A stretch of 64,000 nucleotides of DNA from Diadophis punctatus similis (taxonomy: Eukaryota; Chordata; Lepidosauria; Squamata; Dipsadidae): assembly GCA_023053685.1 (NCBI GenBank), contig JALIGW010000061.1, positions 2,932,001 to 2,996,000 of the forward strand, given 5' to 3'. Position 1 is the stretch's first letter, and every line of letters begins with the position of its first letter. The notes under the pieces were generated by a model. That model was not told where the DNA came from and ran no database searches. It saw only the letters and a list, made by a program, of their open reading frames with translations. The position numbers and the translations under genes were made by a program. Positions 37,606-50,800 of the stretch are shown piece by piece.

Positions 37606-40600
37606 TTGAAACTACAATGCAGTGAGGTTTTCCCGCCCAGATACTCACAAGCCTCAGCCAGGAATTCCACCCCCAGCTTCTGTGAATTCAAACTAAAATG
37701 GATTGAGGTTTATTCCCCCAGATACTCACAGGTCTCAGCCAGGAAGTCCACCCCCAGCTTCTGTGAATTCAAACTACAATGGAGTAAGGTTTCTTCCCTC
37801 AGATACTCACAGGTCTCAGCCAGGAAGTCCACCCCCAGCTTCTGTGAATTCAAACTACAATGGAGTAAGGTTTCTTCCCTCAGATACTCACAGGTCTCAG
37901 CCAGGATGTCCACCCCCAGCTTCTGTGAATTCAAACTACAATGGAGTGAGATTTCTTCCCCCAGATACTCACAGGTCTCAGCCAGGAACTCCACCCCCAT
38001 CTTCTGTGAATTCAAACTGCAATGGAGTGAGGTTTTTTCCCCAGGATACTCACAGGTCTCAGCCAGGAATTCCACCCCCAGCTTCTGTGAATTCAAACTA
38101 CAATTGAGTGAGGTTTATTCCCCCAGATACTCACAGGTCTCAGCCAGGAAGTCCACCCCCAGCTTCTGTGAATTCAAACTACAATGGAGTAAGGTTTCTT
38201 CCCTCAGATACTCACAGGTCTCAGCCAGGATGTCCACCCCCAGCTTCTGTGAATTCAAACTACAATGGAGTGAGATTTCTTCCCCCAGATACTCACAGGT
38301 CTCAGCCAGGAACTCCACCCCCAGCTTCTGTGAATTCAAACTACAATGGAGTGAGGTTTTTTCCCCAGATACTCACAGGTCTCAGCCAGGAACTCCACGC
38401 CAAGCTTCTGTGAATTCATACTGCAATGGAGTGAGGTTTTTTCCCCAGGATACTCACAGGTCTCAGCCAGGAACTCCACCCCCATCTTCTGTGAATTCAA
38501 ACTACAATTGAGTGAGGTTTATTCCCCCAGATACTCACAGGTCTCAGCCAGGAAGTCCACCCCCAGCTTCTGTGAATTCAAACTACAATGGAGTAAGGTT
38601 TCTTCCCTCAGATACTCACAGGTCTCAGCCAGGATGTCCACCCCCAGCTTCTGTGAATTCAAACTACAATGGAGTGAGATTTCTTCCCCCAGATACTCAC
38701 AGGTCTCAGCCAGGAACTCCACCCCCAGCTTCTGTGAATTCAAACTACAATGGAGTGAGGTTTTTTCCCCAGATACTCACAGGTCTCAGCCAGGAAATCC
38801 ACCCCCAGCTTCTGTGAATTCATACTGCAATGGAGTGAGGTTTTTTAACCCAGAAATTCACAGGTCTCAGCCAGGAACTCCACCCCCAGCTTCTGTGAAT
38901 TCAAACTACAATGAAGTGAGGTTTTTTCCCCAGATACTCACAGGTCTCAGCCAGGAAATCCACCCCCAGCTTCTGTGAATTCAAACTACAATGGAGCGAG
39001 GTTCGCCCCCCGATACTCACAGGTATCAGCCAGGAACTCCACCCCCAGCGTCTCTGAATTCAAACTGCAATGGAGTGAGGTTCCCCCCCCCAGATACTCA
39101 CAGGTCTCAGCCAGGAACTCCACCCCCAGCTTCTGTGAATTTAAACTACAATGGAGTGAGGTTTCTTCGACAAGATACTCACAGGTCTCAGCCAGGAACT
39201 CCACCCCCAGCTTCTGTGAATTCAAACTACAATGGAGTGAGGTTTCCCCCCCCCCAAATACTCACAGGTCTCAGCCAGGAACTCCACCCCCAGCTTCTGT
39301 GAATTCAAACTACAATGGAGTGAGGTTCCCCCCCCCAGATACTCACAGGTCTCAGCCAGGAACTCCACCCCCAGCTTCTGTGAATTCAAACTACAATGGA
39401 GTGAGGTTTTGTCCCCCAGATACTCACAGGTCTCAGCCAGGAACTCCACCCCCAGTTTCTGTGAATTCAAACTACAATGGAGTGAGGTGTTTTCCCCCAG
39501 ATACTCACAGGTCTCATACAGGAACTCCACCCCCAGCTTCTGTGAATTCAAACTACAATGGAGTGAGGTTTCCCCCCCCCAAATACTCACAGGTCTCAGC
39601 CAGGAACTCCACCCCCAGCTTCTGTGAATTCAAACTACAATGGAGTGAGGTTCCCCCCCCAGATACTCACAAGTCTCAGCCAGGAACTACACCCCCAGCT
39701 TCTGTGAATTCAAACTACAATGGAGTGAGGTTTTCCCCCCCAGATAATAACAAGTCTCACCCAGGAACTCCACCCCAAGCTTCTGTGAATTCAAACTACA
39801 ATGGAGTGAGGTTATTTCCCCAAGATACTCACAGGTCTCAGCCAGGAACTCCACCCCCATCTTCTGTGAATTCAAACTACAATGGAGTGAGGTTTCTTTC
39901 CCCAGATACTCACAGGTCTAAGCCAGGAACTCCACCCCCAGCTTCTGTGAATTGAAACTACAATGCAGTGAGGTTGTGTTCCCCCAGATAGTCACAGGTC
40001 TCAGCCAGGAACTCCACCCCCAGCTTCTGTGAATTGAAACTACAATGCAGTGAGGTTTCACACCCCAGATACTCACAAGTCTAAGCCAGGAACTCCACCC
40101 CCAGTTTCTGTGAATTCAAACTACAATGGAGTGAGGTTTTTTCCCCCAGATACTAACAAGTCTCACAAAGGAACTCCACCCCCAGCTTCTGTGAATTCAA
40201 ACTACAATGGAGTGAGGTTTCTTCCCCAAGATACTCACAGGTGTCAGCCAGGAACTCCACCCCCATTTTCTGTGAATTCAAACTGCAATGGAGTGAGGTT
40301 TTTTCCCCAGGATACTCACAGGTCTCAGCCAGGAAGTCCACCCCCAGCTTCTGTGAATTCAAACTACAATGGAGTAAGGTTTCTTCCCTCAGATACTCAC
40401 AGGTCTCAGCCAGGATGTCCACCCCCAGCTTCTGTGAATTCAAACTACAATGGAGTGAGATTTCTTCCCCCAGATACTCACAGGTCTCAGCCAGGAACTC
40501 CACCCCCAGCTTCTGTGAATTCAAACTACAATGGAGTGAGGTTTTTTCCCCAGATACTCACAGGTCTCAGCCAGGAACTCCACGCCAAGCTTCTGTGAAT

Positions 40601-43600
40601 TCATACTGCAATGGAGTGAGGTTTTTTCCCCAGGATACTCACAGGTCTCAGCCAGGAACTCCACCCCCATCTTCTGTGAATTCAAACTACAATTGAGTGA
40701 GGTTTATTCCCCCAGATACTCACAGGTCTCAGCCAGGAAGTCCACCCCCAGCTTCTGTGAATTCAAACTACAATGGAGTAAGGTTTCTTCCCTCAGATAC
40801 TCACAGGTCTCAGCCAGGATGTCCACCCCCAGCTTCTGTGAATTCAAACTACAATGGAGTGAGATTTCTTCCCCCAGATACTCACAGGTCTCAGCCAGGA
40901 ACTCCACCCCCAGCTTCTGTGAATTCAAACTACAATGGAGTGAGGTTTTTTCCCCAGATACTCACAGGTCTCAGCCAGGAAATCCACCCCCAGCTTCTGT
41001 GAATTCATACTGCAATGGAGTGAGGTTTTTTAACCCAGAAATTCACAGGTCTCAGCAAGGAACTCCACCCCCAGCTTCTGTGAATTCAAACTACAATGAA
41101 GTGAGGTTTTTTCCCCAGATACTCACAGGTCTCAGCCAGGAAATCCACCCCCAGCTTCTGTGAATTCAAACTACAATGGAGCGAGGTTCGCCCCCCGATA
41201 CTCACAGGTATCAGCCAGGAACTCCACCCCCAGCGTCTCTGAATTCAAACTGCAATGGAGTGAGGTTCCCCCCCCCAGATACTCACAGGTCTCAGCCAGG
41301 AACTCCACCCCCAGCTTCTGTGAATTTAAACTACAATGGAGTGAGGTTCCCCCCCCCAGATACTCACAGGTCTCAGCCAGGAACTCCACCCCCAGCTTCT
41401 GTGAATTCAAACTACAATGGAGTGAGGTTTTGTCCCCCAGATACTCACAGGTCTCAGCCAGGAACTCCACCCCCAGTTTCTGTGAATTCAAACTACAATG
41501 GAGTGAGGTGTTTTCCCCCAGATACTCACAGGTCTCATACAGGAACTCCACCCCCAGCTTCTGTGAATTCAAACTACAATGGAGTGAGGTTTCCCCCCCC
41601 CAAATACTCACAGGTCTCAGCCAGGAACTCCACCCCCAGCTTCTGTGAATTCAAACTACAATGGAGTGAGGTTCCCCCCCCAGATACTCACAAGTCTCAG
41701 CCAGGAACTACACCCCCAGCTTCTGTGAATTCAAACTACAATGGAGTGAGGTTTTCCCCCCCAGATAATAACAAGTCTCACCCAGGAACTCCACCCCAAG
41801 CTTCTGTGAATTCAAACTACAATGGAGTGAGGTTATTTCCCCAAGATACTCACAGGTCTCAGCCAGGAACTCCACCCCCATCTTCTGTGAATTCAAACTA
41901 CAATGGAGTGAGGTTTCTTTCCCCAGATACTCACAGGTCTAAGCCAGGAACTCCACCCCCAGCTTCTGTGAATTGAAACTACAATGCAGTGAGGTTGTGT
42001 TCCCCCAGATAGTCACAGGTCTCAGCCAGGAACTCCACCCCCAGCTTCTGTGAATTGAAACTACAATGCAGTGAGGTTTCACACCCCAGATACTCACAAG
42101 TCTAAGCCAGGAACTCCACCCCCAGTTTCTGTGAATTCAAACTACAATGGAGTGAGGTTTTTTCCCCCAGATACTAACAAGTCTCACAAAGGAACTCCAC
42201 CCCCAGCTTCTGTGAATTCAAACTACAATGGAGTGAGGTTTCTTCCCCAAGATACTCACAGGTGTCAGCCAGGAACTCCACCCCCATTTTCTGTGAATTC
42301 AAACTGCAATGGAGTGAGGTTTTTTCCCCAGGATACTCACAGGTCTCAGCCAGGAACTCCACCCCCATCTTCTGTGAATTCAAACTACAATTGAGTGAGA
42401 TTTCTTCCCCCAGATACTCACAGGTCTCAGCCAGGAACTCCACCCCCAGCTTCTGTGAATTCAAACTACAATGGAGTGAGGTTTTTTCCCCAGATACTCA
42501 CAGGTCTCAGCCAGGAACTCCACGCCAAGCTTCTGTGAATTCATACTGCAATGGAGTGAGGTTTTTTAACCCAGAAACTCACAGGTCTCAGCCAGGAACT
42601 CCACCCCCGGCTTCTGTGAATTCAAACTACAATGGAGTGAGGTTTTGTTCCCCCAGATAGTCACAGGTCTCAGCCAGGAACTCCACCCCCATCTTCTGTG
42701 AATTCAAACTACAATGGAGTGAGGTTTCTTTCCCCAGATACTCACAGGTCTAAGCCAGGAACTCCACCCCCAGCTTCTGTGAATTGAAACTACAATGCAG
42801 TGAGGTTGTGTTTCCCCAGATAGTCACAGGTCTCAGCCAGGAACTCCACCCCCAGCTTCTGTGAATTGAAACTACAATGCAGTGAGGTTTCACACCCCAG
42901 ATACTCACAAGTCTAAGCCAGGAACTCCACCCCCAGCTTCTGTGAATTCAAACTACAATGGAGTGAGGTTTTTTCCCCCAGATACTAACAAGTCTCACAA
43001 AGGAACTCCACCCCCAGCTTCTGTGAATTCAAACTACAATGGAGTGAGGTTTCTTCCCCAAGATACTCACAGGTGTCAGCCAGGAACTCCACCCCCATTT
43101 TCTGTGAATTCAAACTGCAATGGAGTGAGGTTTTTTCCCCAAGATACTCACAGGTCTCAGCCAGGAACTCCACCCCCATCTTCTGTGAATTCAAACTACA
43201 ATTGAGTGAGGTTTATTCCCCCAGATACTCACAGGTCTCAGCCAGGAAGTCCACCCCCAGCTTCTGTGAATTCAAACTACAATGGAGTAAGGTTTCTTCC
43301 CTCAGATACTCACAGGTCTCAGCCAGGATGTCCACCCCCAGCTTCTGTGAATTCAAACTACAATGGAGTGAGATTTCTTCCCCCAGATACTCACAGGTCT
43401 CAGCCAGGAACTCCACCCCCAGCTTCTGTGAATTCAAACTACAATGGAGTGAGGTTTTTTCCCCAGATACTCACAGGTCTCAGCCAGGAACTCCACGCCA
43501 AGCTTCTGTGAATTCATACTGCAATGGAGTGAGGTTTTTTAACCCAGAAACTCACAGGTCTCAGCCAGGAACTCCACCCCCGGCTTCTGTGAATTCAAAC

Positions 43601-44812
43601 TACAATGGAGTGAGGTTTTGTTCCCCCAGATAGTCACAGGTCTCAGCCAGGAACTCCACCCCCAGCTTCTGTGAATTGAAACTACAATGCAGTGAGGATG
43701 TGTTCCCCCAGATAGTCACAGGTCTCAGCCAGGAACTCTACCCCCAGCTTCTGTGAATTGAAACTACAATGCAGTGAGGTTTCACACCCCAGATACTCAC
43801 AAGTCTAAGCCAGGAACTCCACCCCCAGCTTCTGTGAATTCAAACTACAATGGAGTGAGGTTTTTTCCCCCAGATACTCACAGGTCTCAGACAGGAACTC
43901 CACCCCCAGGTTCTGTGAATTCAAACTACAATGGAGTGAGGTTCCCCCCCCCCAAATACTCACAGGTCTCAGCCAGGAACTCCACCCCCAGCTTCTGTGA
44001 ATTCAAACTACAATGGAGTGAGGTTCCCCCCCCCCAGATACTCACAAGTCTCAGCCAGGAACTCCACCCCTAGCTTCTGTGAATTCAAACTACAATGGAG
44101 TGAGGTTTTTCCCCCCAGATAATAACAAGTCTCACCCAGGAACTCCACCCCAAGCTTCTGTGAATTCAAACTACAATGGAGTGAGGTTTTTTCCCCAAGA
44201 TACTCACAGGTCTCAGCCAGGAACTCCACCCCAAGCTTCTGTGAATTCAAACTACAATGGAGTGAGGTTTTTTCCCCAAGATACTCACAGATCTCAGCCA
44301 GGAACTCCACCCCCATCTTCTGTGAATTCAAACTACAATGGAGTCAGGTTTCTTCCCCCAGATACTCACAGGTCTCAGCCAGGAACTCCACCCACAGCTT
44401 CTGTGAATTCAAACTACAATGGAGTGAGGTTTCTTTCCCCAGATACTCACACGTCTCAGCCAGGAACTCAACCCCCAGCTTCTGTGGATTGAAACTATAA
44501 TGCAGTGATGTTGTGTTCCCCCAGATAGTCACAGGTCTCAGCCAGGAACTCCACCCCCAGCTTCTGTGAATTGAAACTACAATGCAGTGAGGTTTCACAC
44601 CCCAGATACTCACAAGTCTAAGCCAGGAACTCCACCCCCAGCTTCTGTGAATTCAAATTACAATGGAGTGAGGTTTTTTCCCCCAGATACTAACAAGTCT
44701 CACAAAGGAACTCCACCCCCAGCTTCTGTGAATTCAAACTACAATGGAGTGAGGTTTCTTCCCCAGGATACTCACAGGTATCAGCCAGGAACTCCACACC
44801 AGCTTCTGTGAA
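37606..44812. repeat. 8.27-kb higher-order unit, copy H2, shortened (7,207 bp)
   Basis: H2 is about 1,059 bp (13 monomers) shorter than the others and internally rearranged. The ATGGGATGTCG block is absent, while the GAGCGAGGTTCG block occurs twice (38,991 and 41,176, 2,185 bp apart). Its right part, from about 41,400 to 44,812, matches H1 (about 34,190 to 37,605) at a constant 7,207-bp offset. It shares the variants CAGGAACTCAACC with CTGTGGATTG and GTGATGTTGTG near 44,470-44,510 with the ends of H1 and H3. Confidence 0.83.
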
Positions 44813-47800
44813 TTGAAACTACAATGCAGTGAGGTTTTCCCGCCCAGATACTCACAAGCCTCAGCCAGGAATTCCACCCCCAGCTTCTGTGAATTCAAAC
44901 TAAAATGGATTGAGGTTTATTCCCCCAGATACTCACAGGTCTCAGCCAGGAAGTCCACCCCCAGCTTCTGTGAATTCAAACTACAATGGAGTAAGGTTTC
45001 TTCCCTCAGATACTCACAGGTCTCAGCCAGGAAGTCCACCCCCAGCTTCTGTGAATTCAAACTACAATGGAGTAAGGTTTCTTCCCTCAGATACTCACAG
45101 GTCTCAGCCAGGATGTCCACCCCCAGCTTCTGTGAATTCAAACTACAATGGAGTGAGATTTCTTCCCCCAGATACTCACAGGTCTCAGCCAGGAACTCCA
45201 CCCCCATCTTCTGTGAATTCAAACTGCAATGGAGTGAGGTTTTTTCCCCAGGATACTCACAGGTCTCAGCCAGGAATTCCACCCCCAGCTTCTGTGAATT
45301 CAAACTACAATTGAGTGAGGTTTATTCCCCCAGATACTCACAGGTCTCAGCCAGGAAGTCCACCCCCAGCTTCTGTGAATTCAAACTACAATGGAGTAAG
45401 GTTTCTTCCCTCAGATACTCACAGGTCTCAGCCAGGATGTCCACCCCCAGCTTCTGTGAATTCAAACTACAATGGAGTGAGATTTCTTCCCCCAGATACT
45501 CACAGGTCTCAGCCAGGAACTCCACCCCCAGCTTCTGTGAATTCAAACTACAATGGAGTGAGGTTTTTTCCCCAGATACTCACAGGTCTCAGCCAGGAAC
45601 TCCACGCCAAGCTTCTGTGAATTCATACTGCAATGGAGTGAGGTTTTTTCCCCAGGATACTCACAGGTCTCAGCCAGGAACTCCACCCCCATCTTCTGTG
45701 AATTCAAACTACAATTGAGTGAGGTTTATTCCCCCAGATACTCACAGGTCTCAGCCAGGAAGTCCACCCCCAGCTTCTGTGAATTCAAACTACAATGGAG
45801 TAAGGTTTCTTCCCTCAGATACTCACAGGTCTCAGCCAGGATGTCCACCCCCAGCTTCTGTGAATTCAAACTACAATGGAGTGAGATTTCTTCCCCCAGA
45901 TACTCACAGGTCTCAGCCAGGAACTCCACCCCCAGCTTCTGTGAATTCAAACTACAATGGAGTGAGGTTTTTTCCCCAGATACTCACAGGTCTCAGCCAG
46001 GAACTCCACGCCAAGCTTCTGTGAATTCATACTGCAATGGAGTGAGGTTTTTTAACCCAGAAACTCACAGGTCTCAGCCAGGAACTCCACCCCCGGCTTC
46101 TGTGAATTCAAACTACAATGGAGTGAGGTTTTGTTCCCCCAGATAGTCACAGGTCTCAGCCAGGAACTCCACCCCCAGCTTCTGTGAATTGAAACTACAA
46201 TGCAGTGAGGATGTGTTCCCCCAGATAGTCACAGGTCTCAGCCAGGAACTCTACCCCCAGCTTCTGTGAATTGAAACTACAATGCAGTGAGGTTTCACAC
46301 CCCAGATACTCACAAGTCTAAGCCAGGAACTCCACCCCCAGCTTCTGTGAATTCAAACTACAATGGAGTGAGGTTTTTTCCCCCAGATACTCACAGGTCT
46401 CAGACAGGAACTCCACCCCCAGGTTCTGTGAATTCAAACTACAATGGAGTGAGGTTCCCCCCCCCAAATACTCACAGGTCTCAGCCAGGAACTCCACCCC
46501 CAGCTTCTGTGAATTCAAACTACAATGGAGTGAGGTTCCCCCCCCCAGATACTCACAAGTCTCAGCCAGGAACTCCACCCCTAGCTTCTGTGAATTCAAA
46601 CTACAATGGAGTGAGGTTTTTCCCCCCAGATAATAACAAGTCTCACCCAGGAACTCCACCCCAAGCTTCTGTGAATTCAAACTACAATGGAGTGAGGTTT
46701 TTTCCCCAAGATACTCACAGGTCTCAGCCAGGAACTCCACCCCAAGCTTCTGTGAATTCAAACTACAATGGAGTGAGGTTTTTTCCCCAAGATACTCACA
46801 GATCTCAGCCAGGAACTCCACCCCCATCTTCTGTGAATTCAAACTACAATGGAGTCAGGTTTCTTCCCCCAGATACTCACAGGTCTCAGCCAGGAACTCC
46901 ACCCACAGCTTCTGTGAATTCAAACTACAATGGAGTGAGGTTTCTTTCCCCAGATACTCACACGTCTCAGCCAGGAACTCCACCCCCAGCTTCTGTGGAT
47001 TGAAACTATAATGCAGTGAGGTTGTGTTCCCCCAGATAGTCACAGGTCTCAGCCAGGAACTCCACCCCCAGCTTCTGTGAATTGAAACTACAATGCAGTG
47101 AGGTTTCACACCCCAGATACTCACAAGTCTAAGCCAGGAACTCCACCCCCAGCTTCTGTGAATACAAATTACAATGGAGTGAGGTTTTTTCCCCCAGATA
47201 CTAACAAGTCTCACAAAGGAACTCCACCCCCAGCTTCTGTGAATTCAAACTACAATGGAGTGAGGTTTCTTCCCCAGGATACTCACAGGTATCAGCCAGG
47301 AACTCCACACCAGCTTCTGTGAATTGAAACTACAATGCAGTGAGGTTTTCCCGCCCAGATACTCACAAGCCTCAGCCAGGAATTCCACCCCCAGCTTCTG
47401 TGAATTCAAACTAAAATGGATTGAGGTTTTTCTCCCAGATACTCACAGGTCTCAGCCAGGAACTCCACCCCCAGCTTCTGTGAATTCAAACTGCAATGGA
47501 GTTAGGTTTTTTCCCCCAGATACTAACAGGTCTCACCCAAGAACTCCACCCCCAGCTTCTGTGAATTCAAACTACAATGGATTGAGGTTTTGTTCCCCCA
47601 GATACTCACAGGTCTCAGCCAGGAACTCCACTCCCAGCTTCTGTGAATTCAAACTATAATGGGATGTCGTTTTTTCCCCCAAATACTCACAGGTCTCAGC
47701 CAGGAACTCCACCCCCAGCTTCTGTGAATTCAAACTACAATGGAGTGAGGTCCCCCCCCCCAGATACTCACAGGTCTCAGCCAGGAACTCCACCCCCAGC

Positions 47801-50800
47801 TTCTGTGAATTCAAACTACAATGGAGTGAGGTTTTGTCCCCCAGATACTCACAGGTCTCAGCCAGGAACTCCACCCCCAGCTTCTGTGAATTTAAACTAC
47901 AATGGAGTGAGGTTTCTTCCCCAAGATACTCACAGGTCTCAGCCAGGAACTCCACCCCCATCTTCTGTGAATTCAAACTACAATTGAGTGAGGTTTATTC
48001 CCCCAGATACTCACAGGTCTCAGCCAGGAAGTCCACCCCCAGCTTCTGTGAATTCAAACTACAATGGAGTAAGGTTTCTTCCCTCAGATACTCACAGGTC
48101 TCAGCCAGGATGTCCACCCCCAGCTTCTGTGAATTCAAACTACAATGGAGTGAGATTTCTTCCCCCAGATACTCACAGGTCTCAGCCAGGAACTCCACCC
48201 CCAGCTTCTGTGAATTCAAACTAAAATGGAGTGAGGTTTTTTCCCCAGATACTCACAGGTCTCAGCCAGGAACTCCACGCCAAGCTTCTGTGAATTCATA
48301 CTGCAATGGAGTGAGGTTTTTTAACCCAGAAACTCACAGGTCTCAGCCAGGAACTCCACCCCCAGCTACTGTGAATTCAATCTACAATGGAGTGAGGTTT
48401 TGTTCCCCCAGATAGTCACAGGTCTCAGCCAGGAACTCAACCCCCAGCTTCTGTGAATTGAAACTACAATGCAGTGAGGATGTGTTCCCCCAGATAGTCA
48501 CAGGTCTCAGCCAGGAACTCCACCCCCAGCTTCTGTGAATTGAAACTACAATGCAGTGAGGTTTCACACCCCAGATACTCACAAGTCTAAGCCAGGAACT
48601 CCACCCCCAGCTTCTGTGAATTCAAACTACAATGGAGTGAGGTTTTTTCCCCCAGATACTAACAAGTCTCACAAAGGAACTCCACCCCCAGCTTCTGTGA
48701 ATTCAAACTACAATGGAGTGAGGTTTCTTCCCCAAGATACTCACAGGTCTCAGCCAGGAACTCCACCCCCATCTTCTGTGAATTCAAACTACAATTGAGT
48801 GAGGTTTATTCCCCCAGATACTCACAGGTCTCAGGCAGGAAGTCCACCCCCAGCTTCTGTGAATTCAAACTACAATGGAGTAAGGTTTCTTCCCTCAGAT
48901 ACTCACAGGTCTCAGCCAGGATGTCCACCCCCAGCTTCTGTGAATTCAAACTACAATGGAGTGAGATTTCTTCCCCCAGATACTCACAGGTCTCAGCCAG
49001 GAACTCCACCCCCAGCTTCTGTGAATTCAAACTACAATGGAGTGAGGTTTTTTCCCCAGATACTCACAGGTCTCAGCCAGGAACTCCACGCCAAGCTTCT
49101 GTGAATTCATACTGCAATGGAGTGAGGTTTTTTAACCCAGAAATTCACAGGTCTCAGCCAGGAACTCCACCCCCAGCTTCTGTGAATTCAAACTACAATG
49201 AAGTGAGGTTTTTTCCCCAGATACTCACAGGTCTCAGCCAGGAAATCCACCCCCAGCTTCTGTGAATTCAAACTACAATGGAGCGAGGTTCGCCCCCCGA
49301 TACTCACAGGTATCAGCCAGGAACTCCACCCCCAGCGTCTCTGAATTCAAACTGCAATGGAGTGAGGTTCCCCCCCCCAGATACTCACAGGTCTCAGCCA
49401 GGAACTCCACCCCCAGCTTCTGTGAATTTAAACTACAATGGAGTGAGGTTTCTTCGACAAGATACTCACAGGTCTCAGCCAGGAACTCCACCCCCAGCTT
49501 CTGTGAATTCAAACTACAATGGAGTGAGGTGTTTCCCCCCAGATACTCACAGGTCTCAGACAGGAACTCCACCCCCAGCTTCTGTGAATTCAAACTACAA
49601 TGGAGTGAGGTTTCCCCCCCCCAAATACTCACAGGTCTCAGCCAGGAACTCCACCCCCAGCTTCTGTGAATTCAAACTACAATGGAGTGAGGTTCCCCCC
49701 CCCAGATACTCACAGGTCTCAGCCAGGAACTCCACCCCCAGCTTCTGTGAATTCAAACTACAATGGAGTGAGGTTTTGTCCCCCAGATACTCACAGGTCT
49801 CAGCCAGGAACTCCACCCCCAGTTTCTGTGAATTTAAACTACAATGGAGTGAGGTTTCTTCGACAAGATACTCACAGGTCTCAGCCAGGAACTCCACCCC
49901 AAGCTTCTGTGAATTCAAACTACAATGGAGTGAGGTGTTTTCCCCCAGATACTCACAGGTCTCAGCCAGGAACTCCACCCCCAGCTTCTGTGAATTCAAA
50001 CTACAATGGAGTGAGGTTTCCCCCCCCCCAAATACTCACAGGTCTCAGCCAGGAACTCCACCCCCAGCTTCTGTGAATTCAAACTACAATGGAGTGAGGT
50101 TCCCCCCCCAGATACTCACAAGTCTCAGCCAGGAACTACACCCCCAGCTTCTGTGAATTCAAACTACAATGGAGTGAGGTTTTCCCCCCCAGATAATAAC
50201 AAGTCTCACCCAGGAACTCCACCCCAAGCTTCTGTGAATTCAAACTACAATGGAGTGAGGTTATTTCCCCAAGATACTCACAGGTCTCAGCCAGGAACTC
50301 CACCCCCATCTTCTGTGAATTCAAACTACAATGGAGTGAGGTTTCTTTCCCCAGATACTCACAGGTCTAAGCCAGGAACTCCACCCCCAGCTTCTGTGAA
50401 TTGAAACTACAATGCAGTGAGGTTGTGTTCCCCCAGATAGTCACAGGTCTCAGCCAGGAACTCCACCCCCAGCTTCTGTGAATTGAAACTACAATGCAGT
50501 GAGGTTTCACACCCCAGATACTCACAAGTCTAAGCCAGGAACTCCACCCCCAGTTTCTGTGAATTCAAACTACAATGGAGTGAGGTTTTTTCCCCCAGAT
50601 ACTAACAAGTCTCACAAAGGAACTCCACCCCCAGCTTCTGTGAATTCAAACTACAATGGAGTGAGGTTTCTTCCCCCAGATACTCACAGGTCTCAGCCAG
50701 GAACTCCACCCCCATCTTCTGTGAATTCAAACTACAATTGAGTGAGGTTTTTTCCCCAGATACTCACAGGTCTCAGCCAGGAACTCCACGCCAAGCTTCT

